This document shows positions 16,186 through 25,487 of a stretch of 39,769 nt of DNA, in pieces. Numbering within the stretch: position 1 is the stretch's first letter; every line of letters starts with the position of its first letter. Source of the DNA: Streptococcus panodentis (GTDB taxonomy: Bacteria; Bacillota; Bacilli; Lactobacillales; Streptococcaceae); the NCBI RefSeq assembly GCF_017884005.1, contig NZ_QFAY01000026.1, forward strand, positions 1 through 39,769. Reading direction: 5' to 3'. Under the pieces are notes generated by a model. The model worked only from the letters and a program-made list of their open reading frames with translations. It was not told the origin of the DNA and made no database searches. The position numbers and the translations under genes are program-made.

Positions 16186-17912
16186 TTTCTTCTCCTAAAG
16201 AAATTAATAATTTTTGTGGTAACTTGCCAGCGGCGACTGCCAATCACAGCATGATAGTCCTGAGATAAATCTTGATATTGATTTTCCAGCTGTTCGATTT
16301 TGGCTTCTAGCTCGTATTTTTCACGCACAGAGTCTGACAGTTCGGTCAGAAGCGAGCCTTCTTTCAGCGGCTCAAATACATCCTTTAATTCATAAGTGAA
16401 AACAAACTCTGTCTGTCCAACACCTTCTAAATTGTAGTGAACCTGCGGATCATTTTGGCCGAACAGCAAATTGTCAGAAACAAGCAAGCCATTCGTATAC
16501 TCCATCTCAAGCTCCTGATGGTCCGGGTACTGTCTTAAGCTGACATTTGTATAATAGCTGGGCACCTCCGAAAGGTCAATTCGCAGCCGGGCAGTGTCAG
16601 CCGGGATTTGAAAATAAATTTCGTCAGCATACTGCATTGGGAAGCGGTGGCTGCAGTCTGCGGAAAAATCTTCACCGGATTTGGCATAAAAAACAGTTAT
16701 AAATTCCTTCTTCACTTCAAAAATAGAATGATTTGGAAGGCCGTTTCCCAAAAGCAGCTCCAGCGCTTTGAGAGGTTTTTTAGGAGCAGCTGAAACGGAC
16801 TCTATGCTGTTCAGCAGTTCCGCATAACTATTGTCAATTCTGTATAATTCTTTGGCTCGCTGGCTGGACTCAAGAGCTTGCTGTTTGTAGACATCAAAGT
16901 GCTCCAATACATCTGAAATCTTCTCAGCAAGAGCGGCTGCATTCCCAAGCGGATAGCTGAGGCCGGCTTTAAAGATTGATTGAACAGTTGAATAGCCCAG
17001 ATTGTCTGAAACAATGGTTGGCAGTCCCTTCAGAATAGCTTCAATAAAGACCAGTGAAAAAGATTCGGATTTTGACGTAAAGACACAAATGTCCGACTCG
17101 CTCATATCCCGCCAAGGAAAGGCCTTATAACCCCAAAAGCTGACATTGGTCAGTGAATTTTCAGCAATAAAACGGTCACACTCTTGCTTGGTCTGCTCAT
17201 CCCAGTCGCCGATAAAAATCAAAGGCAGGTCAAATCTGCCCAATTTATGATAAGCCTGCAGCAGTTCAAGCTGATTCTTATTGTCATTTATCAGCCCTAT
17301 CGAAATAATCCTTCTTGGGCCCGCTTCTTTCAGCGGTTCCTGGCAAAGCTCAGTGAAAGGAATAAACGATTTGAGCTTGGAATTCTGAGCGCTTAAGTCC
17401 TTTAATCTATCGGTCAGACTCCCCTGAACTGCAAAAACTTCTTCCGAATTTTCAAATAGAAAATCTAATTTTTCAGCATAGTAAGAAAACTCTCCTTCTG
17501 GGAGTTCGTGAATAAGCCAGAAATGCGGCACTGTTTCACAGGCAGCAGCTACTGCCCCCTGAAAAACATTGACTGTATTTGAAATCACTAAGTCAATGTG
17601 ATGTTCCAAAATGATGTTTCTGATATCCTGGATATTTTTTTGATAAAAGAGAATTCTCTCTTCCTTGGATAAGAGATGCTCTCCCGGAGCTTCCTCCCAC
17701 CACCATTTTACTGTGGCCAGCGGAAAAGTTGCTATACCGGCCGACTGCAGTTTATCTACATATGCTTCATGTGTCGGATGGCCATTTTCAGGGTAAACAT
17801 TGAAAACAGAGTGTCCCAGCTGTGACAGATATACCATGAAATTCGTGATGGCTCTTTCCGCACCGTTGTCTAAGGTTCCGGTAGGCGAGACAAATAAAAT
17901 ACGTTTCCCCAT
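16182..17912 (-). CDS. rgpE: RgpE-type glycosyltransferase (GT4) with C-terminal extension
   Basis: A 576-residue protein. The N-terminal two thirds is a GT-B/GT4 transferase: VSPTGTLDNGAERA near the start, ISIGLINDNKNQLELLQAY, then the donor-site FTSKSESFSLVFIEAILKGL with its Glu. The last 180 residues form a beta-rich domain and a short coiled coil (YELEAKIEQLENQYQDLSQD). Position between rgpD and rgpF and length match S. mutans RgpE, linked to side-chain glucosylation; that specific role is by analogy. GAGG lies seven bases before the ATG. Confidence 0.8.
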   Translation of the reverse strand: MGKRILFVSPTGTLDNGAERAITNFMVYLSQLGHSVFNVYPENGHPTHEAYVDKLQSAGIATFPLATVKWWWEEAPGEHLLSKEERILFYQKNIQDIRNIILEHHIDLVISNTVNVFQGAVAAACETVPHFWLIHELPEGEFSYYAEKLDFLFENSEEVFAVQGSLTDRLKDLSAQNSKLKSFIPFTELCQEPLKEAGPRRIISIGLINDNKNQLELLQAYHKLGRFDLPLIFIGDWDEQTKQECDRFIAENSLTNVSFWGYKAFPWRDMSESDICVFTSKSESFSLVFIEAILKGLPTIVSDNLGYSTVQSIFKAGLSYPLGNAAALAEKISDVLEHFDVYKQQALESSQRAKELYRIDNSYAELLNSIESVSAAPKKPLKALELLLGNGLPNHSIFEVKKEFITVFYAKSGEDFSADCSHRFPMQYADEIYFQIPADTARLRIDLSEVPSYYTNVSLRQYPDHQELEMEYTNGLLVSDNLLFGQNDPQVHYNLEGVGQTEFVFTYELKDVFEPLKEGSLLTELSDSVREKYELEAKIEQLENQYQDLSQDYHAVIGSRRWQVTTKIINFFRRRK

Positions 17913-17950
17913 AATCTATCCTCAATCAATCTATAGTAGAGCCTGAGTTT

Positions 17951-19168
17951 TTATGCTTTTGACTCCTGCCAGCTGCCATTTCTGACTAACAGTCCTGTCG
18001 CAGAATCCAAAGCAGATTCATCATCCTCAGAGATATCTTTGCGTTCAATGAAAACAATCGGTGCTTTTGAAGATACAGCAAAAGCCAGAACCCGCTTCTC
18101 AGAATCACGGACAGTTGCTTCGAGCCTCAGGCGGGCACGATTTAAATAAGGCAGGCTGCATTTATATCTAACTTTTTTCTCCCCGATACCTTCGATTTTT
18201 AAGTCCATTGAATTATCATTATAGTAGCCATAATTCGTATTGATGTCTACGAAGGACATGGCGATATGGGATTCCACATCCTGCAGCTGATTGAAAGTAA
18301 ACTCAAATTCCAGTTCATCATCGGGGGTGATTTGACTTGGAGACAGCAGTTTAACTTCAAAGTTTTCTACCAAGGCTTCTTGCTTTTGATCTCCTTCCGA
18401 AGAATCGCTGTTCTCTTTGATTGGCTGAACGGCATTGTCAAAGCTATACTGATTGGCAACATCATCAGGATTTCCAACTACTTTTACCAAGCCATTTTCA
18501 ATCAGAACTGCCTTGTTGCAGTATTTTTTAACTGCCCCCATATCGTGGGTGACTAAAATAGTTGTCTTGCCTGAGTCCTTGCGCTCTTTGAAGTAGTCGT
18601 TGCACTTGCGCTGAAAGGCTTCATCTCCGACTGCCAGCACCTCGTCCAGAATCAGAATATCTCCCTGGGCCTTGATGGCAACTGAGAAGGCCAGACGAAC
18701 CTGCATCCCGCTGGAATAGTTCTTGAGCTTTTGATTCATGAACTCCTCCAGCTCAGCAAATTCGACAATATCGTCATACATGGCATCCACTTCTTCTGTA
18801 GAAAAACCAAGCATGGCACCATTCATATAGACATTCTCACGTCCGGTCAGCTCCGGATTGAAGCCAACTCCCAGCTCGATAAAGGAAACTAATTTCCCGT
18901 CAATGGTGACGGTCCCTTTTTCAGGAATATAAATTTCTGAAATGATTTTCAGGAGAGTTGATTTTCCGGAACCGTTGCGGCCTACAATCCCAAAGAAATC
19001 TCCTTTTTCTACTTCAAAAGAGATGTCTTTAAGAACATGCTGTTCTTTATAGCCCTTGATTCCTTTGAAACGATTGACCAGACTGGTCCTTAAACTCTGT
19101 GTGGCCTCTGTCGGCAATCGGAAGAACTTGCTGACATGGTCAACTTTTACTGCAATATTATCTGACAT
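17951..19168 (-). CDS. rgpD: RgpD, polysaccharide ABC exporter ATPase
   Basis: A 405-residue ATPase. Walker A is VGRNGSGKSTLLK near residue 63, the signature is YSSGMQVRLAFS near 153, Walker B is ILILDEVLAVGDEAF near 172, and the H-loop is VTHDM. About 130 C-terminal residues (from 265) form a beta-sandwich of the Wzt C-terminal type, which binds the glycan in related exporters. With RgpC it flips lipid-linked rhamnan across the membrane. The start overlaps the rgpC stop by one base (TAATG). Confidence 0.92.
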   Translation of the reverse strand: MSDNIAVKVDHVSKFFRLPTEATQSLRTSLVNRFKGIKGYKEQHVLKDISFEVEKGDFFGIVGRNGSGKSTLLKIISEIYIPEKGTVTIDGKLVSFIELGVGFNPELTGRENVYMNGAMLGFSTEEVDAMYDDIVEFAELEEFMNQKLKNYSSGMQVRLAFSVAIKAQGDILILDEVLAVGDEAFQRKCNDYFKERKDSGKTTILVTHDMGAVKKYCNKAVLIENGLVKVVGNPDDVANQYSFDNAVQPIKENSDSSEGDQKQEALVENFEVKLLSPSQITPDDELEFEFTFNQLQDVESHIAMSFVDINTNYGYYNDNSMDLKIEGIGEKKVRYKCSLPYLNRARLRLEATVRDSEKRVLAFAVSSKAPIVFIERKDISEDDESALDSATGLLVRNGSWQESKA

Positions 19169-19974
19169 TATAAAATCTCCGCAAATCTCTTAGCATTTTT
19201 ATTAAAAATATAGAATCCAAGCCAGAAGACAAGGAAAGGCACTGCATAGGGAATGGCAGCAATCCAGTGATTTCCAATCAAATCCCAGCCTCGCATACTT
19301 CCTGAAAAAACGACAAAGTGACGCAAATCCTGAATAATCTGTGCCAAAGGATTCAGCATCATGAGCTTCGCAATCGTCACCTGCCCTCTTTGGATGATAA
19401 AAGTCAAAGAGTAAATAATCGGCGTAGCATACAAGCCTGCTTGCAGAATAACTTCCCAGATCGGGCCGATATCCCGGTATTTCACAAAAGAGGCAGCCAG
19501 AATGAAAGCAACACCCGTAGAAATCAATACAAGTTCAATGAAGAGAGGGATAATAACCAGCCAGCCCCAATTCAGGGGTACTCCGTTAATCAAAGCAAAA
19601 ACGAAAACTACCAATAAATTAATCGCATAGTTGATAGCTGCGCCGGCAATGGCCGAGAAGACAATGATCGATTTTGAAAAATTTAATTTTCTCAGTAAGT
19701 CTCCTCGTGAAACAATAGACATCATTCCCATATTCGTTGCTTCAGTAAAGAAATTCCAGGTCACCATCCCCAGCAGCAGTCCCACAGCGTAATGAGGGGT
19801 TCCGTCATCAAAGCGCAGGAAGCGCACAAAGACCAGATACATGATCGTAAAGAGCAGCAATGGCTTTAGAATAGACCATAAATGACCAATGAAGCTGCCC
19901 TGATAGCGCAGTTTAAAGTCAGTTTTTACCATCTCTCTTAAGAGAATCCAAGTTTTTCGATTAAAAAAGTCCAT
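19168..19974 (-). CDS. rgpC: RgpC, polysaccharide ABC exporter permease
   Basis: A 268-residue ABC-2 permease with six membrane helices and the family motif FKLRYQGSFIGHLWSILKPL near the start. It belongs to the TagG/RfbD group that exports lipid-linked polysaccharides. Length matches S. mutans RgpC (about 269). It pairs with RgpD, whose gene overlaps the end. Confidence 0.92.
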   Translation of the reverse strand: MDFFNRKTWILLREMVKTDFKLRYQGSFIGHLWSILKPLLLFTIMYLVFVRFLRFDDGTPHYAVGLLLGMVTWNFFTEATNMGMMSIVSRGDLLRKLNFSKSIIVFSAIAGAAINYAINLLVVFVFALINGVPLNWGWLVIIPLFIELVLISTGVAFILAASFVKYRDIGPIWEVILQAGLYATPIIYSLTFIIQRGQVTIAKLMMLNPLAQIIQDLRHFVVFSGSMRGWDLIGNHWIAAIPYAVPFLVFWLGFYIFNKNAKRFAEIL

Positions 19975-19983
19975 AAGTAATGA

Positions 19984-20919
19984 TTACTCCTTATAAGCAA
20001 ATTTTGTGAGGATGAGGGTCCTAAAGACAAACGTATGGAAAGCGCGGTTTTTGCGGTAGTGGTAATGATGCAGCCGCCGCCAGCGTTCCCTGAAGGGAAC
20101 GTCCATGATGGTCACAAAATTTTCAATAATTTCTTTATTTTCAGCCGTTAAGGGCTGGCTGAGCAGGTTTCTGGCCTGAGTCTGGCTGGCCCGAATCAGC
20201 TTCCAGTATTTATCAAAGAGAACATGGGGATGCAGCCAGTTTTTCATGCGCTTGCGCAGAGTGCGGGCCCCCAAGACATTATTGGCATGCTGGCGGTAGA
20301 GTTCGCTGGGCCTGTCAAGATAGACCAGCCGGCCAAAGGCAGCTGCCAGAAGAGCCAGATACCAATCATGCATCAGCAGCTCATGTGCCTCCTGCCCGGT
20401 CCACAGCTGGGCCAAGGCATGGTTAATCATCGACACGCCGCCCGTCACTGTATTTTCCGTCAGCTCCTGAATGAGGCTGGTATTGGCGTGGTCGGACTGG
20501 GTCCGAATCATGCTTTCATGCAGGACATTGAGCTCTTGGTCCACTACTTTCAGATCCGTATAGACCAAAAGAGGCTGGCTGCTGTCATAGTCCGCTGCCT
20601 GAGCCAGCTGCATTTCCAGCTTGTCCGGCAGCCAGACATCATCCTGGTCGCTGAAAAAATAGAAGTCTGCCGGCTCGTATTTCAGCAGGCTGTAAAAACT
20701 CTGGATTACCCCCAGGTTTTCATGGCTGTCTCGGTTGATAAAGGCAATCCGGCTGTCTTTTTGACAGAAATCTTCAATGATTGAGCGGGTCGCATCCTTG
20801 GAGCCGTCATCGCGGATCAGGAGCTGCCAATCGCTGCAGGTCTGCTCCCGAATGCTTTCGATCTGCTCTGCCAGAAACTGCTCGCCGTTGTATGTGGAGA
20901 GAAGAATGCTCACTTTCAT
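19984..20919 (-). CDS. rgpB: RgpB, rhamnosyltransferase (GT2)
   Basis: A 311-residue GT2 transferase: VSILLSTYNGEQFLAEQIES at residues 3-22, LIRDDGSKDAT, and FFSDQDDVWLPDKLEMQ carrying the catalytic DQDD. It adds rhamnose from dTDP-rhamnose to the growing lipid-linked chain. Length equals S. mutans RgpB. It overlaps the rgpA stop by ATGA. Local G+C content is higher than in the following rgpC-F genes. Confidence 0.92.
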   Translation of the reverse strand: MKVSILLSTYNGEQFLAEQIESIREQTCSDWQLLIRDDGSKDATRSIIEDFCQKDSRIAFINRDSHENLGVIQSFYSLLKYEPADFYFFSDQDDVWLPDKLEMQLAQAADYDSSQPLLVYTDLKVVDQELNVLHESMIRTQSDHANTSLIQELTENTVTGGVSMINHALAQLWTGQEAHELLMHDWYLALLAAAFGRLVYLDRPSELYRQHANNVLGARTLRKRMKNWLHPHVLFDKYWKLIRASQTQARNLLSQPLTAENKEIIENFVTIMDVPFRERWRRLHHYHYRKNRAFHTFVFRTLILTKFAYKE

Positions 20920-22064
20920 GATAAAAATAAATCCTCGTATTCACCCACAATTTTTTCCCAGGTGTAGTTTTCTTTCATATTTTCTTTGGCCGCCTGACCC
21001 AGCTGGGCAAAGTCCGTTTGACCATCCACTTGATCAATCAGTGCAGCCAGCTGCCCTTCTTCTTTCTGCCAGTAGAGGGCCGTGTCTTTAGCGACCTGAT
21101 GGTTGAAATCAACGTCCAATACCAAATTGGCATCCGTCTGAGCCAGAGCTTCCAGAAGACCCGGATTGGTGCCTCCGACCTCGTGGCCGTGCAGGTAGGC
21201 AAAGGCCTGATTGCGGATGTACTTGAGCAGATTTTGATCATAGACCGTCCCAACAAACTTGATCCGAGGGTCTCGGTCAAAGCCCGTTTCTTGCCTGAGC
21301 ACTTCAAAATAGGGATTGCCCTCATGATTGCAGATAATCAGCAAGTCACGCTGGGTCTGGGATTTCATAAATTCCCGAATGATGGTTTCATAGTTATTTT
21401 CCGGCACAAAGCGGCCGACGATGAGGTAATAGCCCTTTTCCTTGCTGTCCCACTTTTCAAAGAAGACTCTGACCTTTCCTTCGTTTTCTGTCAGGTTGGA
21501 CAGGTAAAGATCGGTCCCATAGGCGATACAAGTCGTCTGAGACCAAGGATAAGCCTTTTGGATGTAGCTTTCAATGCCTAGATTGTCCGCAATGACAAGG
21601 TCTGCATGCTTGGTCATGACCTTTTCTGAATACTTGAGATAGGCCTGGACCGGCTTGGACCACTTGGCCCGCTTCCACTCCAAGCCATCAGGATTGATAA
21701 AAAAGATACCGCCAGCCTGATGGATACGACGGGCAAAAGGAAGCATGAAAGCACCCATGGTATTGCCAAGAATGTAGAAGATAGGCTGCTCAATCTGCTG
21801 TTGCTTAGCAAACTTGAGGGCATAAGATACAGCCATCATATCATAGGCAATCACACGGGCAGGCCCCAGCTTAGGGGCCTTGACTGTGAAACAGTCCGCA
21901 CCCTTATAATCGACATGATGAAAGGCTTCATCATCTGATAAACAGGCCACATGATACTGGATGTGAGGAGAAATTTTATTCTCCACCAGCTGTTGGACAA
22001 AGGTTTCAAATCCCCCATATTTAGCAGGAAGTCCCCGACTTCCGATGATGAAGACATGTTTCAT
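20916..22064 (-). CDS. rgpA: RgpA, rhamnosyltransferase (DUF1972/GT4)
   Basis: A 382-residue transferase starting MKHVFIIGSRGLPAKYGGFE, the signature of the DUF1972 N-terminal domain, followed by a GT4 donor domain with GRFVPENNYETIIREF and HEVGGTNPGLLEALAQ. It adds the first rhamnose to the lipid-linked primer. The ATG at 22064 has GAGG seven bases upstream; a TTG four codons earlier overlaps that site. It is the first gene of the export and decoration operon and has its own promoter. Confidence 0.92.
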   Translation of the reverse strand: MKHVFIIGSRGLPAKYGGFETFVQQLVENKISPHIQYHVACLSDDEAFHHVDYKGADCFTVKAPKLGPARVIAYDMMAVSYALKFAKQQQIEQPIFYILGNTMGAFMLPFARRIHQAGGIFFINPDGLEWKRAKWSKPVQAYLKYSEKVMTKHADLVIADNLGIESYIQKAYPWSQTTCIAYGTDLYLSNLTENEGKVRVFFEKWDSKEKGYYLIVGRFVPENNYETIIREFMKSQTQRDLLIICNHEGNPYFEVLRQETGFDRDPRIKFVGTVYDQNLLKYIRNQAFAYLHGHEVGGTNPGLLEALAQTDANLVLDVDFNHQVAKDTALYWQKEEGQLAALIDQVDGQTDFAQLGQAAKENMKENYTWEKIVGEYEDLFLS

Positions 22065-22099
22065 GGTTTTCCTCAATTCAAGATTTTACAATCCATTCT

Positions 22100-22128
22100 A
22101 TTATATCATTTTCTGAGTTGTTTGTATA
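22100..22128 (-). promoter_or_regulatory. Promoter of the rgp operon
   Basis: TATACA (minus strand, 22123-22128), 17 bp, TATAAT (22100-22105) with TGA making an extended -10. The start of transcription falls about 30 bases before rgpA. No comparable promoter was noted inside the next 14 kb. Confidence 0.75.
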
Positions 22129-22137
22129 ACCAGAGGT

Positions 22138-22162
22138 GAAAAAAAGCAGCCCAAAAGCCGCT
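22138..22162 (-). terminator. Terminator of rmlD
   Basis: AAGCGGC, loop TTTTGG, GCTGCTT then a T-run on the minus strand, about 12 bases after the rmlD stop and before the rgp promoter. Confidence 0.8.
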
Positions 22163-22174
22163 TCATCTTATCTG

Positions 22175-23026
22175 TTATTGCTGCCCCTGTCTGTAAAACT
22201 CTTTCAGAGCATCCTGCCAGGTCGGAATGACAAAGCCCGTTGCCTTGGCCTTGGTCAGGCTCATGGTCGAGTTGAAAGGCCGCTTGGCCTTGGCTGGGAA
22301 TTTGCTGGAGTCAACTGGCTGCACGTCTACATCGGTATCTTTGAGGATTTCCACCGCAAAATCATACCAGGTTGTGTCTTCTGCTGCATCATTGGACAGG
22401 TGATAATAGCCGAATTCCTTTTGATTTTCTGCCAAGAAGGTCATAAATTCAGCCAGCGTCCGGGTCCAAGTCGGGCGGCCGTGCTGGTCATTGACGACAG
22501 TCAGGGTCTTGTGAGTCTTGGCCAGATTCTGCATGGTGAAGACAAAGTTCTTGCCATAATTGCCAAAGACCCAAGCCGTCCGGATGATGTAGAAACGGCT
22601 GGAATATTTCTCTACCAGCTCCTCACCCATGCGTTTGGTGCGGCCGTACTCGGTCTGAGGTGCCGGCTGATCATCCACTTCCCACTCCTGACCGACAGGC
22701 TTATCGCCGTCAAAGACATAGTCGGTAGAGATATAGACCAGGGTTGCCCCATGCGCTTCTGCTGCCTTGGCTACATTTTCCGTACCGGTGACATTGATAG
22801 CATAATCCAGCTCCTTGCCCTCGTCTTCTGCTGCATCCACTGCCGTATAGGCTGCGCAGTGATAAACCAAGCTGGGCTTGACTTCCGCAAAGACCCTGTC
22901 CACCATCTGAGCATCGGTAATGTCCATTTCTGCCACGTCAACCGCTACATACTCCTCCTTGCGCTCATCCAAAAGATAGCGCAGTTCCGTTCCCAGCTGA
23001 CCATTGGCTCCAGTAATTAAAATCAT
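22175..23026 (-). CDS. rmlD: dTDP-4-dehydrorhamnose reductase
   Basis: A 283-residue NADPH-dependent reductase, the last step of dTDP-L-rhamnose synthesis. The Rossmann motif GANGQLGTEL is at residues 6-15, with VYHCAAYTAVDAAED, YISTDYVFDGDKP and the catalytic TEYGRTKRMGEE (Tyr-X3-Lys). It supplies the sugar donor for RgpA, RgpB and RgpF just downstream, although a terminator and a new promoter separate it from them. rmlA, B and C are not in the window. AAAGGA precedes the ATG. Confidence 0.96.
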   Translation of the reverse strand: MILITGANGQLGTELRYLLDERKEEYVAVDVAEMDITDAQMVDRVFAEVKPSLVYHCAAYTAVDAAEDEGKELDYAINVTGTENVAKAAEAHGATLVYISTDYVFDGDKPVGQEWEVDDQPAPQTEYGRTKRMGEELVEKYSSRFYIIRTAWVFGNYGKNFVFTMQNLAKTHKTLTVVNDQHGRPTWTRTLAEFMTFLAENQKEFGYYHLSNDAAEDTTWYDFAVEILKDTDVDVQPVDSSKFPAKAKRPFNSTMSLTKAKATGFVIPTWQDALKEFYRQGQQ

Positions 23027-23062
23027 TTGTTTGTCCTTTCAGTCATAAACATTCAATACCTC

Positions 23063-23073
23063 ATTATACCAAA
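23063..23073 (-). promoter_or_regulatory. Promoter of rmlD
   Basis: TTGGTATAAT on the minus strand is an extended -10 about 37 bases before the ATG. The -35 region is a T-rich run without a clear match. Confidence 0.6.
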
Positions 23074-23186
23074 AAAAGCAGAAAAAAAGAAGCCAGAAAA
23101 ACTGCCCTTGGAAATGAACTGTCCATTCCACAACAATGGGCCAAAATCAAACAAGGACAAGAAATCGCTCAGAAATTCTGGGGATA

Positions 23187-23340
23187 AGTAAAGAGGCTGG
23201 ACAAAAAGTTCAGCCTTTTGAACCCGAATGGGGAAAACAGATTGACGCAGTGGTTGGGAGAGGTTCTGTTGACTTTCGTCAACTAGAATCTCCCCTATAC
23301 AGTTCATTAGGTGCTTTAGCGCCAACGAACCACTGCTAAT
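23187..23340. repeat. Structured intergenic repeat with a three-way junction
   Basis: A hairpin GGCTGGAC/GTTCAGCC opens the element. Then a perfect 9-bp outer stem, GCAGTGGTT (23247-23255) with AACCACTGC (23328-23336), encloses two hairpins. One is GGGAGA..GTTGAC, loop TTTC, GTCAAC..TCTCCC; the other is GTTC..GGTGC, loop TTTA, GCGCC..GAAC. The folded form is a three-way junction. It looks like an interspersed streptococcal element sometimes miscalled as a short protein; that is from memory. The short open frames across it on both strands are not genes. Confidence 0.65.
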
Positions 23341-23391
23341 TGTCATCTTCGTTCGCTTTTTAAGCTCCAAAGATGACCGAATCAACTGTGC

Positions 23392-23446
23392 GGGAGTAGG
23401 AAGACGAACTCTTTTTATTTATTTGGAGTTCTTTCCCACTCTCTTT
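23392..23446. terminator. Long hairpin after the hydrolase operon, possible bidirectional terminator
   Basis: GAACTC and GAGTTC, extended outward by imperfect GAGTGGGAA/TTCCTACTC pairing, form a long stem around an A/T-rich loop directly after the 23446 stop. TCTTTT follows on the plus strand. On the minus strand no T-run follows, so its strength in that direction is doubtful. Confidence 0.45.
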
Positions 23447-24258
23447 TATATTGTTTTGATTCTCCTCAGCCAATTTTCTGCCAAGGCAGTAAACAATTCT
23501 TCTTGATCGATTTGAGCATTGTGTCCAGCAACATCCAGCACAGCATAGGTCGCTCTCGGATAATCGTGCAACAAATCAGCCAACTGCTGAAAACCAACGA
23601 TTTGGTCTTGTTTTCCTGCAATAAAGAGACTGGGGTTATCATAACCATGGCTCTGAATTTCTTGATCTGGATCAAAAGACAAGGCATAATTTTCCTGTAA
23701 TTTTTGAATAAAAGGAAGATTCATCATCCGAAGACTATAAAGGATCTCTTTTTCAAAACGTTGATAGGTTTTCTCCGTTTGTAAAATCGCCACGCTAAAG
23801 AACTCTTCATCTTTGCCTGTCATATCAAAGCTAGGCTCACTCACAACTACATCACTTTCTGGCAAGATTCGATCTTTGATATAGGGCTTAGTCACTGGAC
23901 AAATCAATAGCAGCCCCTCCACTTGAGCCATTTTCCTAGCCAAAATTCCTCGCGAAAGATAACCACCGTAGGATTCGCCTGCCAATAAAAAGGGGCTCGA
24001 GCCAATGACATCATCAATAAAATGCAGAAGCAAGTTCAAAATCGCGTCTGCACTTGCAAAGGCAGCGTTGGCGTCCGACCGCCCCATACCGGGCAAGTCA
24101 ATATAAATCCTCTTATAACCAGCTTGCCGCTCAAAAATTGGCTCCATACAGCCTTCCATCAATTCTGATGAACAACCCAAACCATGAATCAGTAAAACGG
24201 GCTTGCCCTGCCCCATCACTTTATAATATAATTTTTGCTCTTGATAAAGATAAAACAT
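23446..24258 (-). CDS. Alpha/beta hydrolase
   Basis: A 270-residue hydrolase with oxyanion motif LLIHGLGCSSE near residue 22, nucleophile elbow GESYGG near 94, acid in GKQDQIVG near 217 and catalytic His in VAGHNAQID near 244. It has the length of a simple esterase, lipase or C-C hydrolase; the substrate is unknown. GGAG precedes the ATG, 20 bases after the neighbouring hydrolase, so both are probably controlled by the MarR-like regulator upstream. Confidence 0.88.
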   Translation of the reverse strand: MFYLYQEQKLYYKVMGQGKPVLLIHGLGCSSELMEGCMEPIFERQAGYKRIYIDLPGMGRSDANAAFASADAILNLLLHFIDDVIGSSPFLLAGESYGGYLSRGILARKMAQVEGLLLICPVTKPYIKDRILPESDVVVSEPSFDMTGKDEEFFSVAILQTEKTYQRFEKEILYSLRMMNLPFIQKLQENYALSFDPDQEIQSHGYDNPSLFIAGKQDQIVGFQQLADLLHDYPRATYAVLDVAGHNAQIDQEELFTALAENWLRRIKTI

Positions 24259-24278
24259 TTCGTCTCCATTTTTTCATT

Positions 24279-25487
24279 TTATATTCCTTTTTCAAAAATT
24301 TGATTTAGCCAATCCAGCACTACCTGATTCATCAAGCGCAGATGGTTGACTTGGCAGTGGGCATCAGCCGCACTTTCTCTATCAAATTCCCAGACAGTGA
24401 CTGGAATGCCTCTTTCTGACAGGCTTTTTTCTAATTCTCTTGCCTGCCTGAGCAACTCTGGACTTTCTCCTGAACCTACTAGGAATAGGGATGGAACCGC
24501 AATTTTTTCTTTGTCTACCGTCTGAGCTTTGGCCATCACTTGATCAATCGCTTGGCGGAAATTTTCTGTTCCAAATTGCCAAGCATATTTTTTAAGGTTC
24601 ATCTCTGCCACTTCGTTAAAGTTGCCGGCCATTTCCCCGATGAACTGCAAAAGAGGACCCGGTACACGCAAAGCAGCTTTGAAAGAAGATTGAAAGACAG
24701 CCTTTATATCATAAATCGGTGTCGAAGCAATCCAAGCTTTAATTCGCGGATCCTTTTCAACTGCCTGAGCGGTAAAATAACCCCCGCCACTTAACCCCAT
24801 GATGGCAATCTGATCTGACGGTGCCTCATACCAGTCTAAAACAGCCGAAATAGCTTGCCCCGCCTCCACTGTAAAGGTCTGACCATGCGCAGGATTATTT
24901 CCTTGCCCAGGTAAATCTACCATTAGCACATTATAATCTGCCTGCCAAGCAGCATAGCCCAGAAAGTAAAACAAATCAACACGGCCTGTATCACCGCCGC
25001 CAACAACCATCACCGTTGGCTGATTTTCTTTCTTGCTTTTTAGTTCATATCCTGGCAAGGTCTGATTCTCATAAGGCAGAGCAATTTCTTGCAAGGGAAG
25101 ATTAATCAATTGTGCTGCTTTGAAAAAATAATCTTCCATCAATTGGTAATTTGTTTGATAAGCAGACTGATTAGGATCGGCAAACTGCAGACTAGCTCTC
25201 AGAGAGTAGCAAGCAGCAAAATATTGCTGAGCCGCTGTCCGATAATAGGCTTTCTTTTGCATTTCCTGAGCCTGCTTCGATAAATAGAGAGCATGTCTGC
25301 GAAAGGATCCCCTCCAATCCTTGGGCTTTCCATTTCTGATTTGATCAGCAATCAGGAGCACTTCTGCTGCACTCATCCCCATCTGCTGACCAATTCCCAT
25401 GACCCAGTTCAGCATAAAATCCATATCTTTATTGCTGTATTTGATTTTCTGCTCCTGACGCTTTAGGATTTCTTCACTCTTTTTCAT
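24279..25487 (-). CDS. Alpha/beta hydrolase with N-terminal helical domain
   Basis: A 402-residue protein. The first 160 residues are helical and lack catalytic motifs; the hydrolase domain follows with MVVGGGDTG, DLPGQGNNPAHG, the nucleophile elbow IMGLSGGGYF and His in DAHCQVNH. The acid position reads GSGESPE, so glutamate or another residue must serve. This resembles acyl-aminoacyl-peptidase/FrsA-like hydrolases. The ATG at 25487 has GGAGG at good spacing; the open frame upstream is the regulator in another frame. It overlaps the regulator by 14 bases. Confidence 0.85.
   Translation of the reverse strand: MKKSEEILKRQEQKIKYSNKDMDFMLNWVMGIGQQMGMSAAEVLLIADQIRNGKPKDWRGSFRRHALYLSKQAQEMQKKAYYRTAAQQYFAACYSLRASLQFADPNQSAYQTNYQLMEDYFFKAAQLINLPLQEIALPYENQTLPGYELKSKKENQPTVMVVGGGDTGRVDLFYFLGYAAWQADYNVLMVDLPGQGNNPAHGQTFTVEAGQAISAVLDWYEAPSDQIAIMGLSGGGYFTAQAVEKDPRIKAWIASTPIYDIKAVFQSSFKAALRVPGPLLQFIGEMAGNFNEVAEMNLKKYAWQFGTENFRQAIDQVMAKAQTVDKEKIAVPSLFLVGSGESPELLRQARELEKSLSERGIPVTVWEFDRESAADAHCQVNHLRLMNQVVLDWLNQIFEKGI

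Noticed and set aside
22136..23020. 294-codon open frame on the plus strand opposite rmlD
   Set aside because: It mirrors rmlD codon by codon, has no ribosome-binding site and no recognisable motif; rmlD has all its catalytic motifs.
23053..23385. 110-codon minus-strand frame and 67-codon plus-strand frame over the repeat
   Set aside because: Both are produced by the inverted repeats of the structured element.
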